Source: Marinococcus halotolerans DSM 16375 (GTDB taxonomy: Bacteria; Bacillota; Bacilli; Bacillales; Marinococcaceae). From it: DNA of 64,000 nt. The notes below the pieces were generated by a model. That model had not been told where the DNA came from, searched no databases, and saw only the letters and a list, made by a program, of their open reading frames with translations. Shown here piece by piece: positions 26,103-34,027 of this stretch (positions are counted from its first letter, which is position 1; each line of letters begins with the position of its first letter). The position numbers and the translations under genes were made by a program. The stretch is from positions 1-64,000 of the forward strand of contig NZ_ATVM01000014.1 in the NCBI RefSeq assembly GCF_000420725.1, given 5' to 3'.

Positions 26103-28034
26103 TCAGGAGGATGCAAGGAGCTGGAGAAACCCTTCAGCAGTTTCTGCTTTTAACAGCCTTTGAATTAATTTCGGCTGTTCAATCACCCGGCCGAGCAGCT
26201 CATACATCTCCTGAAGGTCTTCGGTGCTGTCTTTTTTGACATTTAACAGGCACACAAGCTGGACAGGACGCTCGCCCCAGCGAACAGGTTTATCGAGCGT
26301 ACAGAAGGCTAAAAAGGTCTCCTCTGTCTTTGGCGTGACCGGATGGGGGATGGCGACAAGGTTGCCAAAGGCAGTGGCAGCCACGTTCTCCCGTTCAAGG
26401 ACAGAGTCGAGAAAACCATCATCAATTAAGTGCCGGGCAGACAGCTCCTGTTCGAAAAACGTGAGTATCTGCCGAGTGGTGGAAAACGGCTGGTGTAAAA
26501 AAACGAGAGACTCCCGTAAATACGTACGGATGGCGGGCTCTTTGGAAATAAATCCCTCAATGGTGCGAAGATCAGTTTCGCTTAAAATCGTATTTACCTG
26601 AAGAACCGGGACAGGCAGATCGTCGTAAATCGGGACCGAGCTGATAATAACGTCGATATGGTCAAAATTCATCTCCCGCAGACGGTAATATTCTGTTGTT
26701 CCCTGGATGTGAAGACGCCTTCCAAATTTTGCCTGGAGCCGGTAGTAGAGCAGCTGGGCGCTGCCGCGGCCGGAGGCACAGACAATCAGGCAGCGGGCAG
26801 GCGTCGTTTCCATTTTACTGCGCTCAAGAGCGGCACCGATATGAAGAGCCAGATAACCGATTTCGTTTTCATCAATACGTATATCGTAGTGCTCTTCAAG
26901 AGCGATGCCGGCGACGACTCCGGCTTCAAAGGCGAGCGGATAGTTAGCCTTAATATCGGCAAGCATCGGATTGCGCACGTTCATATTGTAACGGAACCGG
27001 CTGATGGCCGGCTGCAGATGAAGGGCAAGGGCAACGATAAGCTCCTGATCGTGCTGGAGCTTCAGATGCAGCTCCTTGTCGATATGAGCGAGCAGAAAAG
27101 TGACCATATCGTACGTATCGGAATCAAGAGAGTTCTTTACTGTTTCAACAGTGTCATCTTCATTGTCGAACAGGCGGGTGCCGAGCAGGTGAAGCGTAAT
27201 ATAGGCAATTTCTTCCTCCGGGAACGATACCTGCCAGGTCTGGTTGATTTCTTCAACAATATTTTTGGCCACCTGGTATTCACGCTTTTGTGTCAGCTCA
27301 TCAAATTCTGCGTGATACATCGATACGTAATACTCGTCCTGAATGCGCTGGTAGGCAATCAGAATATGGTTAAATAAATTGTGCAGGGCAATATCAGATA
27401 AAGAAATATGCTGAATTTTAATCTGCCTTAAAATAATGCTCCAGATGCTTTTTCTTTCTTGTTCGGAAAGGTGCAGAAAAGGCAGCGACTGATCGTGGCG
27501 CGGCTGCTCATTCTGCCGGTCGAAGATATATTCAGCGATGCAAAAACGCAGGCGCATCTCGCTTCCCTGCAGGTGCAGGCCGTCATTGGCAGTACGTTCG
27601 AGAGCAATATTATACTCCTTTAAAATCTCCCTTACCTTTTTCAGGTCGTTCTGTACCGTAGAACGGCTTACAAACATTTCATTGGCAAGCTCATCCAGCT
27701 TGATGAAGGAACTGGCAAGAAGAAGCCGCTGGATCAGATACGAAACCCGTTCTTCGGGCAGGCTGGGAAGAGCCTGGGAATCAGGGGCTGCCGGCTGCAG
27801 ATACTCCTTCACATATGCCCGGAACTTATCATTGTCGATGATTTTCAGCTGGTATCCCTTTCCTTTAATGGCTTCAATTTCTGCTCCGTGCAACTGGAGC
27901 GTTGTCTGAAGTTCTTTGATGTCCTCCCGGACGGTCCGGCTCGACACCTGGTGCAAAGACGCCAGATAGCTTCCGGTCACCGGGACGCCGCTCGCAACTA
28001 ATTCTCTTAAAATGCTGTTGCTGCGTGTAGTCAT
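26103..28034 (-). CDS. licR: PRD-containing transcriptional activator of the lic operon
   Basis: Regulator of 643 residues. Two N-terminal helix-turn-helix domains (HTH_11 about 5-60, Mga-type about 85-150) are followed by two PTS regulation domains (about 180-400, with His in YITLHLLGTRL and YLALHIGAAL), an EIIB-like domain with the loop CASGRGSAQ and a C-terminal EIIA-like domain with AIPHPV. Phosphorylation by HPr and the lic PTS proteins would tie activity to beta-glucoside supply. It runs divergently from licBCA with a 228-base promoter region between. Confidence 0.9.
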   Translation of the reverse strand: MTTRSNSILRELVASGVPVTGSYLASLHQVSSRTVREDIKELQTTLQLHGAEIEAIKGKGYQLKIIDNDKFRAYVKEYLQPAAPDSQALPSLPEERVSYLIQRLLLASSFIKLDELANEMFVSRSTVQNDLKKVREILKEYNIALERTANDGLHLQGSEMRLRFCIAEYIFDRQNEQPRHDQSLPFLHLSEQERKSIWSIILRQIKIQHISLSDIALHNLFNHILIAYQRIQDEYYVSMYHAEFDELTQKREYQVAKNIVEEINQTWQVSFPEEEIAYITLHLLGTRLFDNEDDTVETVKNSLDSDTYDMVTFLLAHIDKELHLKLQHDQELIVALALHLQPAISRFRYNMNVRNPMLADIKANYPLAFEAGVVAGIALEEHYDIRIDENEIGYLALHIGAALERSKMETTPARCLIVCASGRGSAQLLYYRLQAKFGRRLHIQGTTEYYRLREMNFDHIDVIISSVPIYDDLPVPVLQVNTILSETDLRTIEGFISKEPAIRTYLRESLVFLHQPFSTTRQILTFFEQELSARHLIDDGFLDSVLERENVAATAFGNLVAIPHPVTPKTEETFLAFCTLDKPVRWGERPVQLVCLLNVKKDSTEDLQEMYELLGRVIEQPKLIQRLLKAETAEGFLQLLASS

Positions 28035-28065
28035 ATTTCTTCCCCCCCTTAAAGGTGAACACGTA

Positions 28066-28079
28066 TGTAAGCGCTGTAG
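28066..28079. promoter_or_regulatory. cre-like site 1 in the licR-licB region
   Basis: TGTAAGCGCTGTAG fits much of the CcpA consensus TGNAANCGNTNNCA. It lies next to the licR start and overlaps the left arm of an inverted repeat. Confidence 0.5.
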
Positions 28080-28102
28080 AAAAAATGCATAGTCTACAGT
28101 GC
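28071..28102. promoter_or_regulatory. Inverted repeat, candidate LicR operator
   Basis: GCGCTGTAGA (28071-28080) and TCTACAGTGC (28093-28102) are inverted repeats (9 of 10) separated by 12 bases. A TACTAT -10-like box is at 28114-28119, so the right arm falls in the -35 region of a rightward promoter, a usual place for an activator site. Binding by LicR is an inference. Confidence 0.45.
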
Positions 28103-28193
28103 GTAATTAGGGATACTATAAAAGTAGCACAAAAGAAGCAGGAAAGAAGTGCAAATCATTTCCGCTTCCTAACGGAAGAACATTCTCTATCTA

Positions 28194-28207
28194 TGAAAGC
28201 GCTATTT
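28194..28207. promoter_or_regulatory. cre-like site 2 upstream of licB
   Basis: TGAAAGCGCTATTT matches the core TGAAAGCG of CcpA sites and lies about 60 bases before licB. It would serve carbon catabolite repression of the lic operon. Confidence 0.6.
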
Positions 28208-28262
28208 TATTATATTGAATATATCAACCGCACATCATTTTATTTTAATTGGAGGAATATCA

Positions 28263-28574
28263 ATGAATATTTTATTAGCATGCTCCGCTGGAATGTCGAC
28301 AAGCCTTCTTGTGTCAAAAATGAAAGAAGCAGCCGATGAGCAGGGGGTTCAGGCAGAAATATGGGCAGCAGCCCAGGATAAAGCACCGGAAGAAATCAAA
28401 AAGGCAGATGTGCTTTTGATCGGCCCGCAGATGCGCTTTATGAAGAAAAAATTCGGCAAGGTTGCTGATGAGCAGGGAATTCCGCTTGATATTATTGATT
28501 CCGTTGCTTACGGACGTGTAGACGGAAAAGCTGTACTTGATCACGCCATGAAGCTGTTAAACGAGCAAAAATAG
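28263..28574 (+). CDS. licB: PTS beta-glucoside/cellobiose-type IIB component
   Basis: Small soluble PTS enzyme of 103 residues that passes phosphate from IIA to the incoming sugar. The active Cys7 lies in the P-loop-like LLACSAGMSTS. The ATG at 28263 is chosen over an earlier in-frame start because TTGGAGG lies just upstream and the fold starts at MNILLA. First gene of the licBCA unit; licC starts 11 bases after its stop. Confidence 0.93.
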   Translation: MNILLACSAGMSTSLLVSKMKEAADEQGVQAEIWAAAQDKAPEEIKKADVLLIGPQMRFMKKKFGKVADEQGIPLDIIDSVAYGRVDGKAVLDHAMKLLNEQK

Positions 28575-28585
28575 GGGGGAGACAC

Positions 28586-29905
28586 ATGAATCGTTTTATG
28601 GAGGTATTGGAAAATATTCTGATGCCGATCGCTGAGAAGTTAAACAACAACCGTCATCTGACGGCTTTGCGCGACGGGTTTTTGATTGCCCTGCCGTTAA
28701 TCATTTTTGGCTCCATTTTAGTTGTTCTCGCCAATTTTCCTTTTCTGGACCAACTGATTGGCGAAGACGCCTATGCAGCCTATCAGGCGGCACTTGGACC
28801 GGCTTCGGCGTCCACGCTTAGTATTATGGGACTTTTTGTTATCGTCGGTATAGGGTATAAATTAACAGCCTCTTACGGCGTGGAAGCACTCTACGGCGGG
28901 GTTGTTGCTCTGGCTGGTTTTATCATATTAACACCGCAGACCTTCGAGGGTGTGGAAGGGGTCATCCCGACATCCACCCTCGGGGCGGAAGGCATGTTTG
29001 TCGGTATACTGACCGCGTTTCTCGCGGCCGAGCTGTACCGCTACTTTGTACAGAAAAACCTGACGATTAAAATGCCGGCCGGGGTTCCGGACGCTGTGTC
29101 GAGATCGTTTAGTGCCTTAATTCCAGTGTCATTGACCTTATCAGTATTTCTTGCCATCCGCATTTTGTTCAGCTTCACCCCGTTTGAATCTGCTCAGAAC
29201 TTTATTTATACCGTTTTACAGGAGCCGTTAACCGCGCTTGGAAGCGGGCTTCCGGCTACGATCATTGCGGTTCTGATGATTCAGGTATTCTGGTTTTTCG
29301 GCCTGCACGGGCAGATTCTGGTCAACTCCGTGTTCGACCCAATCTGGTATGCGCTGAACGAGCAGAACCTGAGCGCCTTCCAGGCAGGAGAAGAGCTTCC
29401 AAATGTTGTAACCAAACAATTTATTGATACCTTTATTGTAGGGATGGGCGGCTCCGGCATGACGCTTGCGATCGTGCTCTGGCTTTTCATGCTCGCACGC
29501 AGCAAACAGGCGAAGCAGCTCGGCAAAGTCGGCGGTCCTCCAGGGTTCTTCAACGTCAACGAACCGATTATTTTCGGACTGCCGATCATCATGAACCCGC
29601 TGGTATTAATCCCGTGGCTGGTGGCTCCGGTCGTGATTGCAGTCATAACGTACGTAACGATGTCAATCGGCCTGGTGCCAAAGCCGGCAGGAATCATTGT
29701 TCCGTGGACCACCCCGATTTTCTTAAGTGGATTTCTGGCTACAGGGAACGCCTGGCAGGGAGCGGTCCTGCAGCTGTTTAACCTGGCCGTGGTGTTTGTC
29801 ATATGGTTTCCGTTCCTTCGGATTCTGGACCGCCAGTATTTCCGGAACGAAGTAGAAGCAGAAAAAGAAACGACAAATGCAGAAAACAAGCAAAAAAGCG
29901 GTTAA
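28586..29905 (+). CDS. licC: PTS beta-glucoside/cellobiose-type IIC component
   Basis: Membrane channel of the PTS, 439 residues with about ten hydrophobic segments. The sugar-phosphorylation motif NEPIIFGLPIIMNP is present, as is the FFGLHGQILVN segment with the conserved His region. It takes up a beta-glucoside disaccharide such as cellobiose or a lichenan product. AGGGGGGAG precedes the ATG. licA follows 21 bases downstream. Confidence 0.93.
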   Translation: MNRFMEVLENILMPIAEKLNNNRHLTALRDGFLIALPLIIFGSILVVLANFPFLDQLIGEDAYAAYQAALGPASASTLSIMGLFVIVGIGYKLTASYGVEALYGGVVALAGFIILTPQTFEGVEGVIPTSTLGAEGMFVGILTAFLAAELYRYFVQKNLTIKMPAGVPDAVSRSFSALIPVSLTLSVFLAIRILFSFTPFESAQNFIYTVLQEPLTALGSGLPATIIAVLMIQVFWFFGLHGQILVNSVFDPIWYALNEQNLSAFQAGEELPNVVTKQFIDTFIVGMGGSGMTLAIVLWLFMLARSKQAKQLGKVGGPPGFFNVNEPIIFGLPIIMNPLVLIPWLVAPVVIAVITYVTMSIGLVPKPAGIIVPWTTPIFLSGFLATGNAWQGAVLQLFNLAVVFVIWFPFLRILDRQYFRNEVEAEKETTNAENKQKSG

Positions 29906-29926
29906 ATCAAGATAGGAGTGGAGAAT

Positions 29927-30232
29927 ATGGAAGCGTTAACAGAAACAGCGTTTCAGATTATATTATACGCTGGCAACGGCAAAGCAAACGCCATGGAAGC
30001 GATCCAGGAAGCGAAGGCTGGAAATTTCGACCGCGCAGAAGAACTGATCAAGGAAGCAGGAGAAGAGCTCGGAAAAGCACATTCCTATCAGACAGACCTG
30101 CTCACGAAAGAAGCGAGCGGTGAAGACTTTTCCGTGAATGTCATGCTGATTCACTCACAGGATCATCTGATGACCTCCATGACGGTCAGAGACCTGGCGG
30201 GAGAGATCGTGGAAGTGTACCGCACCCGTTAA
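29927..30232 (+). CDS. licA: PTS lactose/cellobiose-type IIA component
   Basis: Trimeric helical IIA protein of 101 residues. The phospho-accepting His is probably His76 in LIHSQDHLM. The ATG at 29927 has AGGAG 8 bases upstream; a GTG three codons earlier overlaps that site. Third gene of licBCA and followed by a hairpin, then the GH1 gene. Confidence 0.92.
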   Translation: MEALTETAFQIILYAGNGKANAMEAIQEAKAGNFDRAEELIKEAGEELGKAHSYQTDLLTKEASGEDFSVNVMLIHSQDHLMTSMTVRDLAGEIVEVYRTR

Positions 30233-30240
30233 GCATAAAA

Positions 30241-30277
30241 AGGGACCCGGCAAAAAGAAAAAACGAGCCGGGGCCCT
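30241..30277 (+). other. Intra-operon hairpin between licA and the GH1 gene
   Basis: AGGGACCCGGC (30241-30251) pairs with GCCGGGGCCCT (30267-30277, one G-T pair) around a 15-base A-rich loop. No T run follows. Likely an mRNA processing or stability element, or a weak attenuator, which would set PTS and hydrolase levels apart. Confidence 0.5.
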
Positions 30278-30325
30278 GCTTGTTGTAAAACATATACAGG
30301 CACAACCATTTTAGGAGGTACCACT

Positions 30326-31720
30326 ATGGCAGAGCAGTTCACGTTTCCAAAAGGATTCTGGTGGGGGGCGGCCACATCCGCCACTCAGATCGAAGGCGCC
30401 GCAACTGAAGGCGGCAAAGGGAAAAATATTTGGGATCAATGGTTCGAAGAAGAGCCGAATCGCTTTTTTAACGGGGTGGGCCCTGGCGTCACGTCCGATT
30501 TTTACCACCAGTACAAGGACGACATCGCCCGGATGAAGGATATTCATTTTAATTCCTTTCGCTTGTCGATCTCCTGGTCCCGCCTGATCCCGGACGGCTC
30601 CGGGGAAGTGAACCAGGAAGCGGTCGACTTTTACAACAATGTTATCAACGAAATGATTGCGCAGGACGTGGAGCCATTTGTCTGTTTATATCATTTTGAT
30701 ATGCCGATGGCGATGCAGGAGATTGGCGGCTGGGAAAACAGGGAGACAGCGGAGCACTTTGGCCGCTATGCCGGCATCTGCTTTGATCTGTTCGGCGACC
30801 GGGTGAAAAAATGGTTTACGCACAATGAGCCAATTGTTCCGGTGGAGGGCGGCTACATGTATGACTTTCACTATCCTAACGTCGTCGATATGAAGCGGGC
30901 GGCTCAGGTGGGCTATCATACGCTCCTGTCCCACGTGTTTGCGGTGAAAGCTTTTCGTGAAAAGGACCGCGCCGGAGGAGAAATCGGCGTTATTTTGAAC
31001 CTGACCCCTTCCTATCCAAGAAGCAGCCATCCGGCAGATCTGAAGGCTTCCCGGATTGCAGATTTATTTTTTAACCGGAGCTTTCTCGATCCCACCGTGC
31101 TCGGGGAATACCCGCAGGAGCTGATTGAACTGCTCGGGGAGCACGGGGTGCTTCCGGATACCGAGAGCGGGGACAAAGAGCTGATTAAGGAAGGAAAAGT
31201 CGACCTACTGGGCGTGAACTACTACCAGCCGCGCCGGGTCAAAGCAAAGGAAAACCTTCCGAACCCGGGCGCTCCAATACTGCCCGAGTGGTTTTTCGAC
31301 CATTACGAAATGCCCGGCCGGAAAATGAACCCGTACCGCGGATGGGAAATTTATCCGAAGGGTGTATACGACATCATGATGAATCTCCGGGATAACTACG
31401 GAAATATTCCGTCGTTCATTTCTGAAAACGGCATGGGGGTTCAGGACGAGGCCCGTTTTATGGAAAACGGCATGATTCAGGATGATTACCGCATTGAGTT
31501 CATCCAGGATCATCTCGAATGGCTGCACCGGGCAATCGAAGAAGGCGCTAACGCCAAAGGGTACCATCTCTGGTCGTTTATCGATAACTGGTCGTGGATG
31601 AATGCCTACAAAAACCGCTACGGCTATTTTTCCGTCAATATCGACACGCAGGAGCGCACGCCGAAAAAGAGCGCCTACTGGATCACTGCCGTCCACAAAA
31701 ATAACGGATTCGAAAAATAG
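30326..31720 (+). CDS. GH1 6-phospho-beta-glucosidase
   Basis: Family 1 glycoside hydrolase of 464 residues that would cleave the phosphorylated disaccharide delivered by the PTS. Acid/base Glu168 is in THNEP and the nucleophile Glu367 in ISENG. The N-terminal signature FWWGAATSATQIEG is intact. GGAGG precedes the ATG. It sits between licA and a GH4 gene; Bacillus subtilis licBCAH has only the GH4 enzyme, so this locus has two candidate hydrolases. Cytoplasmic, with no signal peptide. Confidence 0.93.
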   Translation: MAEQFTFPKGFWWGAATSATQIEGAATEGGKGKNIWDQWFEEEPNRFFNGVGPGVTSDFYHQYKDDIARMKDIHFNSFRLSISWSRLIPDGSGEVNQEAVDFYNNVINEMIAQDVEPFVCLYHFDMPMAMQEIGGWENRETAEHFGRYAGICFDLFGDRVKKWFTHNEPIVPVEGGYMYDFHYPNVVDMKRAAQVGYHTLLSHVFAVKAFREKDRAGGEIGVILNLTPSYPRSSHPADLKASRIADLFFNRSFLDPTVLGEYPQELIELLGEHGVLPDTESGDKELIKEGKVDLLGVNYYQPRRVKAKENLPNPGAPILPEWFFDHYEMPGRKMNPYRGWEIYPKGVYDIMMNLRDNYGNIPSFISENGMGVQDEARFMENGMIQDDYRIEFIQDHLEWLHRAIEEGANAKGYHLWSFIDNWSWMNAYKNRYGYFSVNIDTQERTPKKSAYWITAVHKNNGFEK

Positions 31721-31794
31721 CATTACGGGGCCGTCTGTCTACACGCAGGCGGCCTGGTCTGTATAAAGACACGCAGAAAAAAAGGAGCGAGACG

Positions 31795-33123
31795 ATGAAG
31801 GAAGGCATTAAGATTGTAACAATTGGCGGTGGCTCGAGCTATACGCCGGAGCTTGTGGAGGGATTTATTAAAAGGCATCACGAACTGCCGGTGAAGGAGC
31901 TGTGGCTCGTGGATATTCCGGAAGGAAAAGAAAAGCTGGAGATCGTAGGAAAACTCGCCCAGCGTATGGCAGCTGAAGCAGGTATCGATATGACAGTGCA
32001 TCTTTCCTACAGCCGGGAGGAAGCGCTGCCGGGGGCGGATTTTGTCACCACTCAGTTTCGGGTCGGCATGCTTGAAGCCCGGGCGAAGGACGAGCGGATT
32101 CCGCTGTCCTACGGCGTGATCGGCCAGGAAACGAACGGGCCGGGCGGATTGTTTAAAGGACTGCGGACCATTCCGGTTATTATTGACATTGTCCATGACA
32201 TCGAGCGGCTGTGTCCGGACGCATGGCTTGTAAACTTTACGAATCCGGCCGGCATGGTGACAGAAGCGGTGCTGCGCTATACGAACCATGAACGTATTGT
32301 CGGCCTCTGCAACGTGCCGGTAGGAATGCAGATGGGCGTGGCTGAAGCACTTGGAGTGGACGGCAGTCGCGTACACATTGACTTTGCCGGGCTGAATCAC
32401 ATGGTGTACGGGCTGAACATTTATCTCGACGGCGAAGATGTAAAACAGCAGGCGCTCGAAGCGGTGGCAGATCCTGCGAATGCCGCCACCATGAAAAATA
32501 TCGCAGCGCTCGGATGGGAGCCGGATTTCATCCGGGCTCTGCAGGTGCTGCCCTGCCCGTATCACCGGTATTACTACAAAACAGAAGAAATGCTGGCCGA
32601 GGAACAGGCGGCCGCCGGGGAGACCGGCACCCGGGCGGAAGTCGTCCAGGGGGTGGAGGAGGAGCTTTTTGCCCTCTACGGCGATGAAGCACTCAGGTCG
32701 AAGCCGGAGCAGCTGGAGCAGCGCGGCGGGGCTTATTACAGCGAAGCGGCATGCAGCCTGATCAATTCGATATATAATGACACCCGGGATATCCAGCCGG
32801 TCAGCACGAGAAACCGCGGCGCTATTGCCGGGATTCCGGCAGAGTCGGCGGTGGAAATCAGCTCCGTTATCACAAAGGACGGTCCGAGGCCCGTGGCTGT
32901 CGGAGAGCTTCCGGTGGCAGTCCAGGGACTCGTGCAACAGATCAAGTCGTTTGAACGGGTAGCTGCTGAAGCAGCGGTGACGGGAAACTACGGGACGGCT
33001 CTTCTGGCGATGACTATTAATCCTCTCGTTCCGTCTGACACAAAAGCAAAACAGATGCTTGATGACATGCTCGAAGCCCATCGGGAGCATCTGCCGCAGT
33101 TTTTCCAGACAGAAAAGGCTTAA
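31795..33123 (+). CDS. licH: GH4 6-phospho-beta-glucosidase
   Basis: NAD+- and Mn2+-dependent hydrolase of 442 residues with a redox mechanism. The Rossmann motif is TIGGGSSYTPEL (about 8-19). Sugar and metal site marks are NFTNPAGMVTEA, the metal-ligand Cys in VGLCNVP, and GLNHMVYG. It cleaves 6-phospho-beta-glucosides. GGAGCGAG precedes the ATG, and a strong terminator follows the stop, so it is the last gene of the lic operon. Confidence 0.92.
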   Translation: MKEGIKIVTIGGGSSYTPELVEGFIKRHHELPVKELWLVDIPEGKEKLEIVGKLAQRMAAEAGIDMTVHLSYSREEALPGADFVTTQFRVGMLEARAKDERIPLSYGVIGQETNGPGGLFKGLRTIPVIIDIVHDIERLCPDAWLVNFTNPAGMVTEAVLRYTNHERIVGLCNVPVGMQMGVAEALGVDGSRVHIDFAGLNHMVYGLNIYLDGEDVKQQALEAVADPANAATMKNIAALGWEPDFIRALQVLPCPYHRYYYKTEEMLAEEQAAAGETGTRAEVVQGVEEELFALYGDEALRSKPEQLEQRGGAYYSEAACSLINSIYNDTRDIQPVSTRNRGAIAGIPAESAVEISSVITKDGPRPVAVGELPVAVQGLVQQIKSFERVAAEAAVTGNYGTALLAMTINPLVPSDTKAKQMLDDMLEAHREHLPQFFQTEKA

Positions 33124-33130
33124 AACGAAG

Positions 33131-33158
33131 AAGGTCTCCTAAATCAGGAGGCCTTTTT
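33131..33158 (+). terminator. Terminator of the lic operon
   Basis: AAGGTCTCCT (33131-33140) pairs with AGGAGGCCTT (33146-33155, one G-T pair), with TTT and more T residues following. Confidence 0.85.
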
Positions 33159-33199
33159 GTCAGAAAAAAATTTCCATATTTTAAAGATAAACCACAAAA

Positions 33200-33221
33200 A
33201 GAACAAACGTTCGTGTATACT
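33200..33221 (+). promoter_or_regulatory. LexA (DinR) box and -10 of the yolD-like gene
   Basis: AGAACAAACGTTCG (33200-33213) matches the Gram-positive SOS box CGAACRNRYGTTYC at all positions except the two outermost bases. A TATACT -10 box at 33216-33221 follows directly, so bound LexA would block RNA polymerase. The gene starts at 33244. Confidence 0.75.
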
Positions 33222-33243
33222 AAAGCGAAAGGAGGCGTTACGG

Positions 33244-33585
33244 ATGAAAGAAAACAAATTAACCCCGGGGTCGAATATGCGATGGGAATCCAGCCGGATG
33301 ATTCTGCCGGAGCACCGGGAAATGTGGCTGCGTCACCAAAAAGAGGACCGGATGAAATTCAGGCCCCTCTGGGACGAGCAGCAGCTTGAGGAGTTTTCCC
33401 ACCGCCTTCACGAAGCTGCGGCGGCTGGAGTGGAAGTAACGCTTCATGTGTTTGATCCTTATGCAGAAATAAAGATGACCGGAAAAATTCTGCATCTGGA
33501 CGAGCTGAACAAAACAATTAAAATAGAAGCAGGCGGGGACGTCCGGCATATTGGTGTGCAGGACATTATGGACCTGGAGACGTAA
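33244..33585 (+). CDS. YolD-like protein under SOS control
   Basis: Soluble protein of 113 residues of the YolD family (WYL/YolD-like small beta fold). Typical marks are an N-terminal Met/Arg-rich segment with MILPEHREM and a beta-sheet core with KMTGKILHLDELNKTIKIE. In Bacillus, yolD-type genes precede Y-family DNA polymerase genes (uvrX, yqjW) and are induced by DNA damage; here no polymerase gene follows. The ATG at 33244 has AAAGGAGG upstream. The function is not known. Confidence 0.8.
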   Translation: MKENKLTPGSNMRWESSRMILPEHREMWLRHQKEDRMKFRPLWDEQQLEEFSHRLHEAAAAGVEVTLHVFDPYAEIKMTGKILHLDELNKTIKIEAGGDVRHIGVQDIMDLET

Positions 33586-33653
33586 AAGCATGTTTTTAAA
33601 ATATACCTGAGGGAAAGAAAGGCAAGAAAAGAACCCAAAAGGGAGCGAATGAA

Positions 33654-33950
33654 ATGAAGGACAAAAAATTCAGCAGAATTTCCTTAACGTCTTCCCTGGG
33701 AGGTGTCGGGCTGATTGCTGTATCTGTCATTGTTTCAGCCGTTTTTTCCCTTCCTGACAGCAGTCCCTTCGTGCCGTTATTCGGATCGCTGCTGACGATC
33801 GGGATTCTGCTGCTGGCGCTCAGTGCATTTATGAGCATGATTGCTTTTTCGCGCCGCGAGCCGGGATGGATGAAGCTGAGCGGCTGGATTGTTATGGCGG
33901 TGCTTCTGCTCTGGTTTATGGTCAGTCCGGCACTTACCGGGATAGTATAA
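33654..33950 (+). CDS. Small hypothetical membrane protein
   Basis: A 98-residue protein not recognised, with three hydrophobic segments (about 15-33, 41-63 and 75-94) and short polar links including SRREPGWMK. GGGAGCG lies 9 bases before the ATG. It follows the yolD-like gene by 68 bases with no terminator seen between them, so it may be in the same SOS transcript. aroA begins 77 bases downstream. Confidence 0.65.
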   Translation: MKDKKFSRISLTSSLGGVGLIAVSVIVSAVFSLPDSSPFVPLFGSLLTIGILLLALSAFMSMIAFSRREPGWMKLSGWIVMAVLLLWFMVSPALTGIV

Positions 33951-34027
33951 GCCTTCGAAAAACGCTGGTTGCGCGCAGTACTGGTTCGTGGTGTAATGTA
34001 GAAAAAGATGCAGAGGACGGATGTTTT

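Noticed and set aside
31723-33090. 455-codon minus-strand frame across the GH4 gene
   Set aside because: Antisense shadow made by GC-rich codons; the sense frame is a complete GH4 enzyme.
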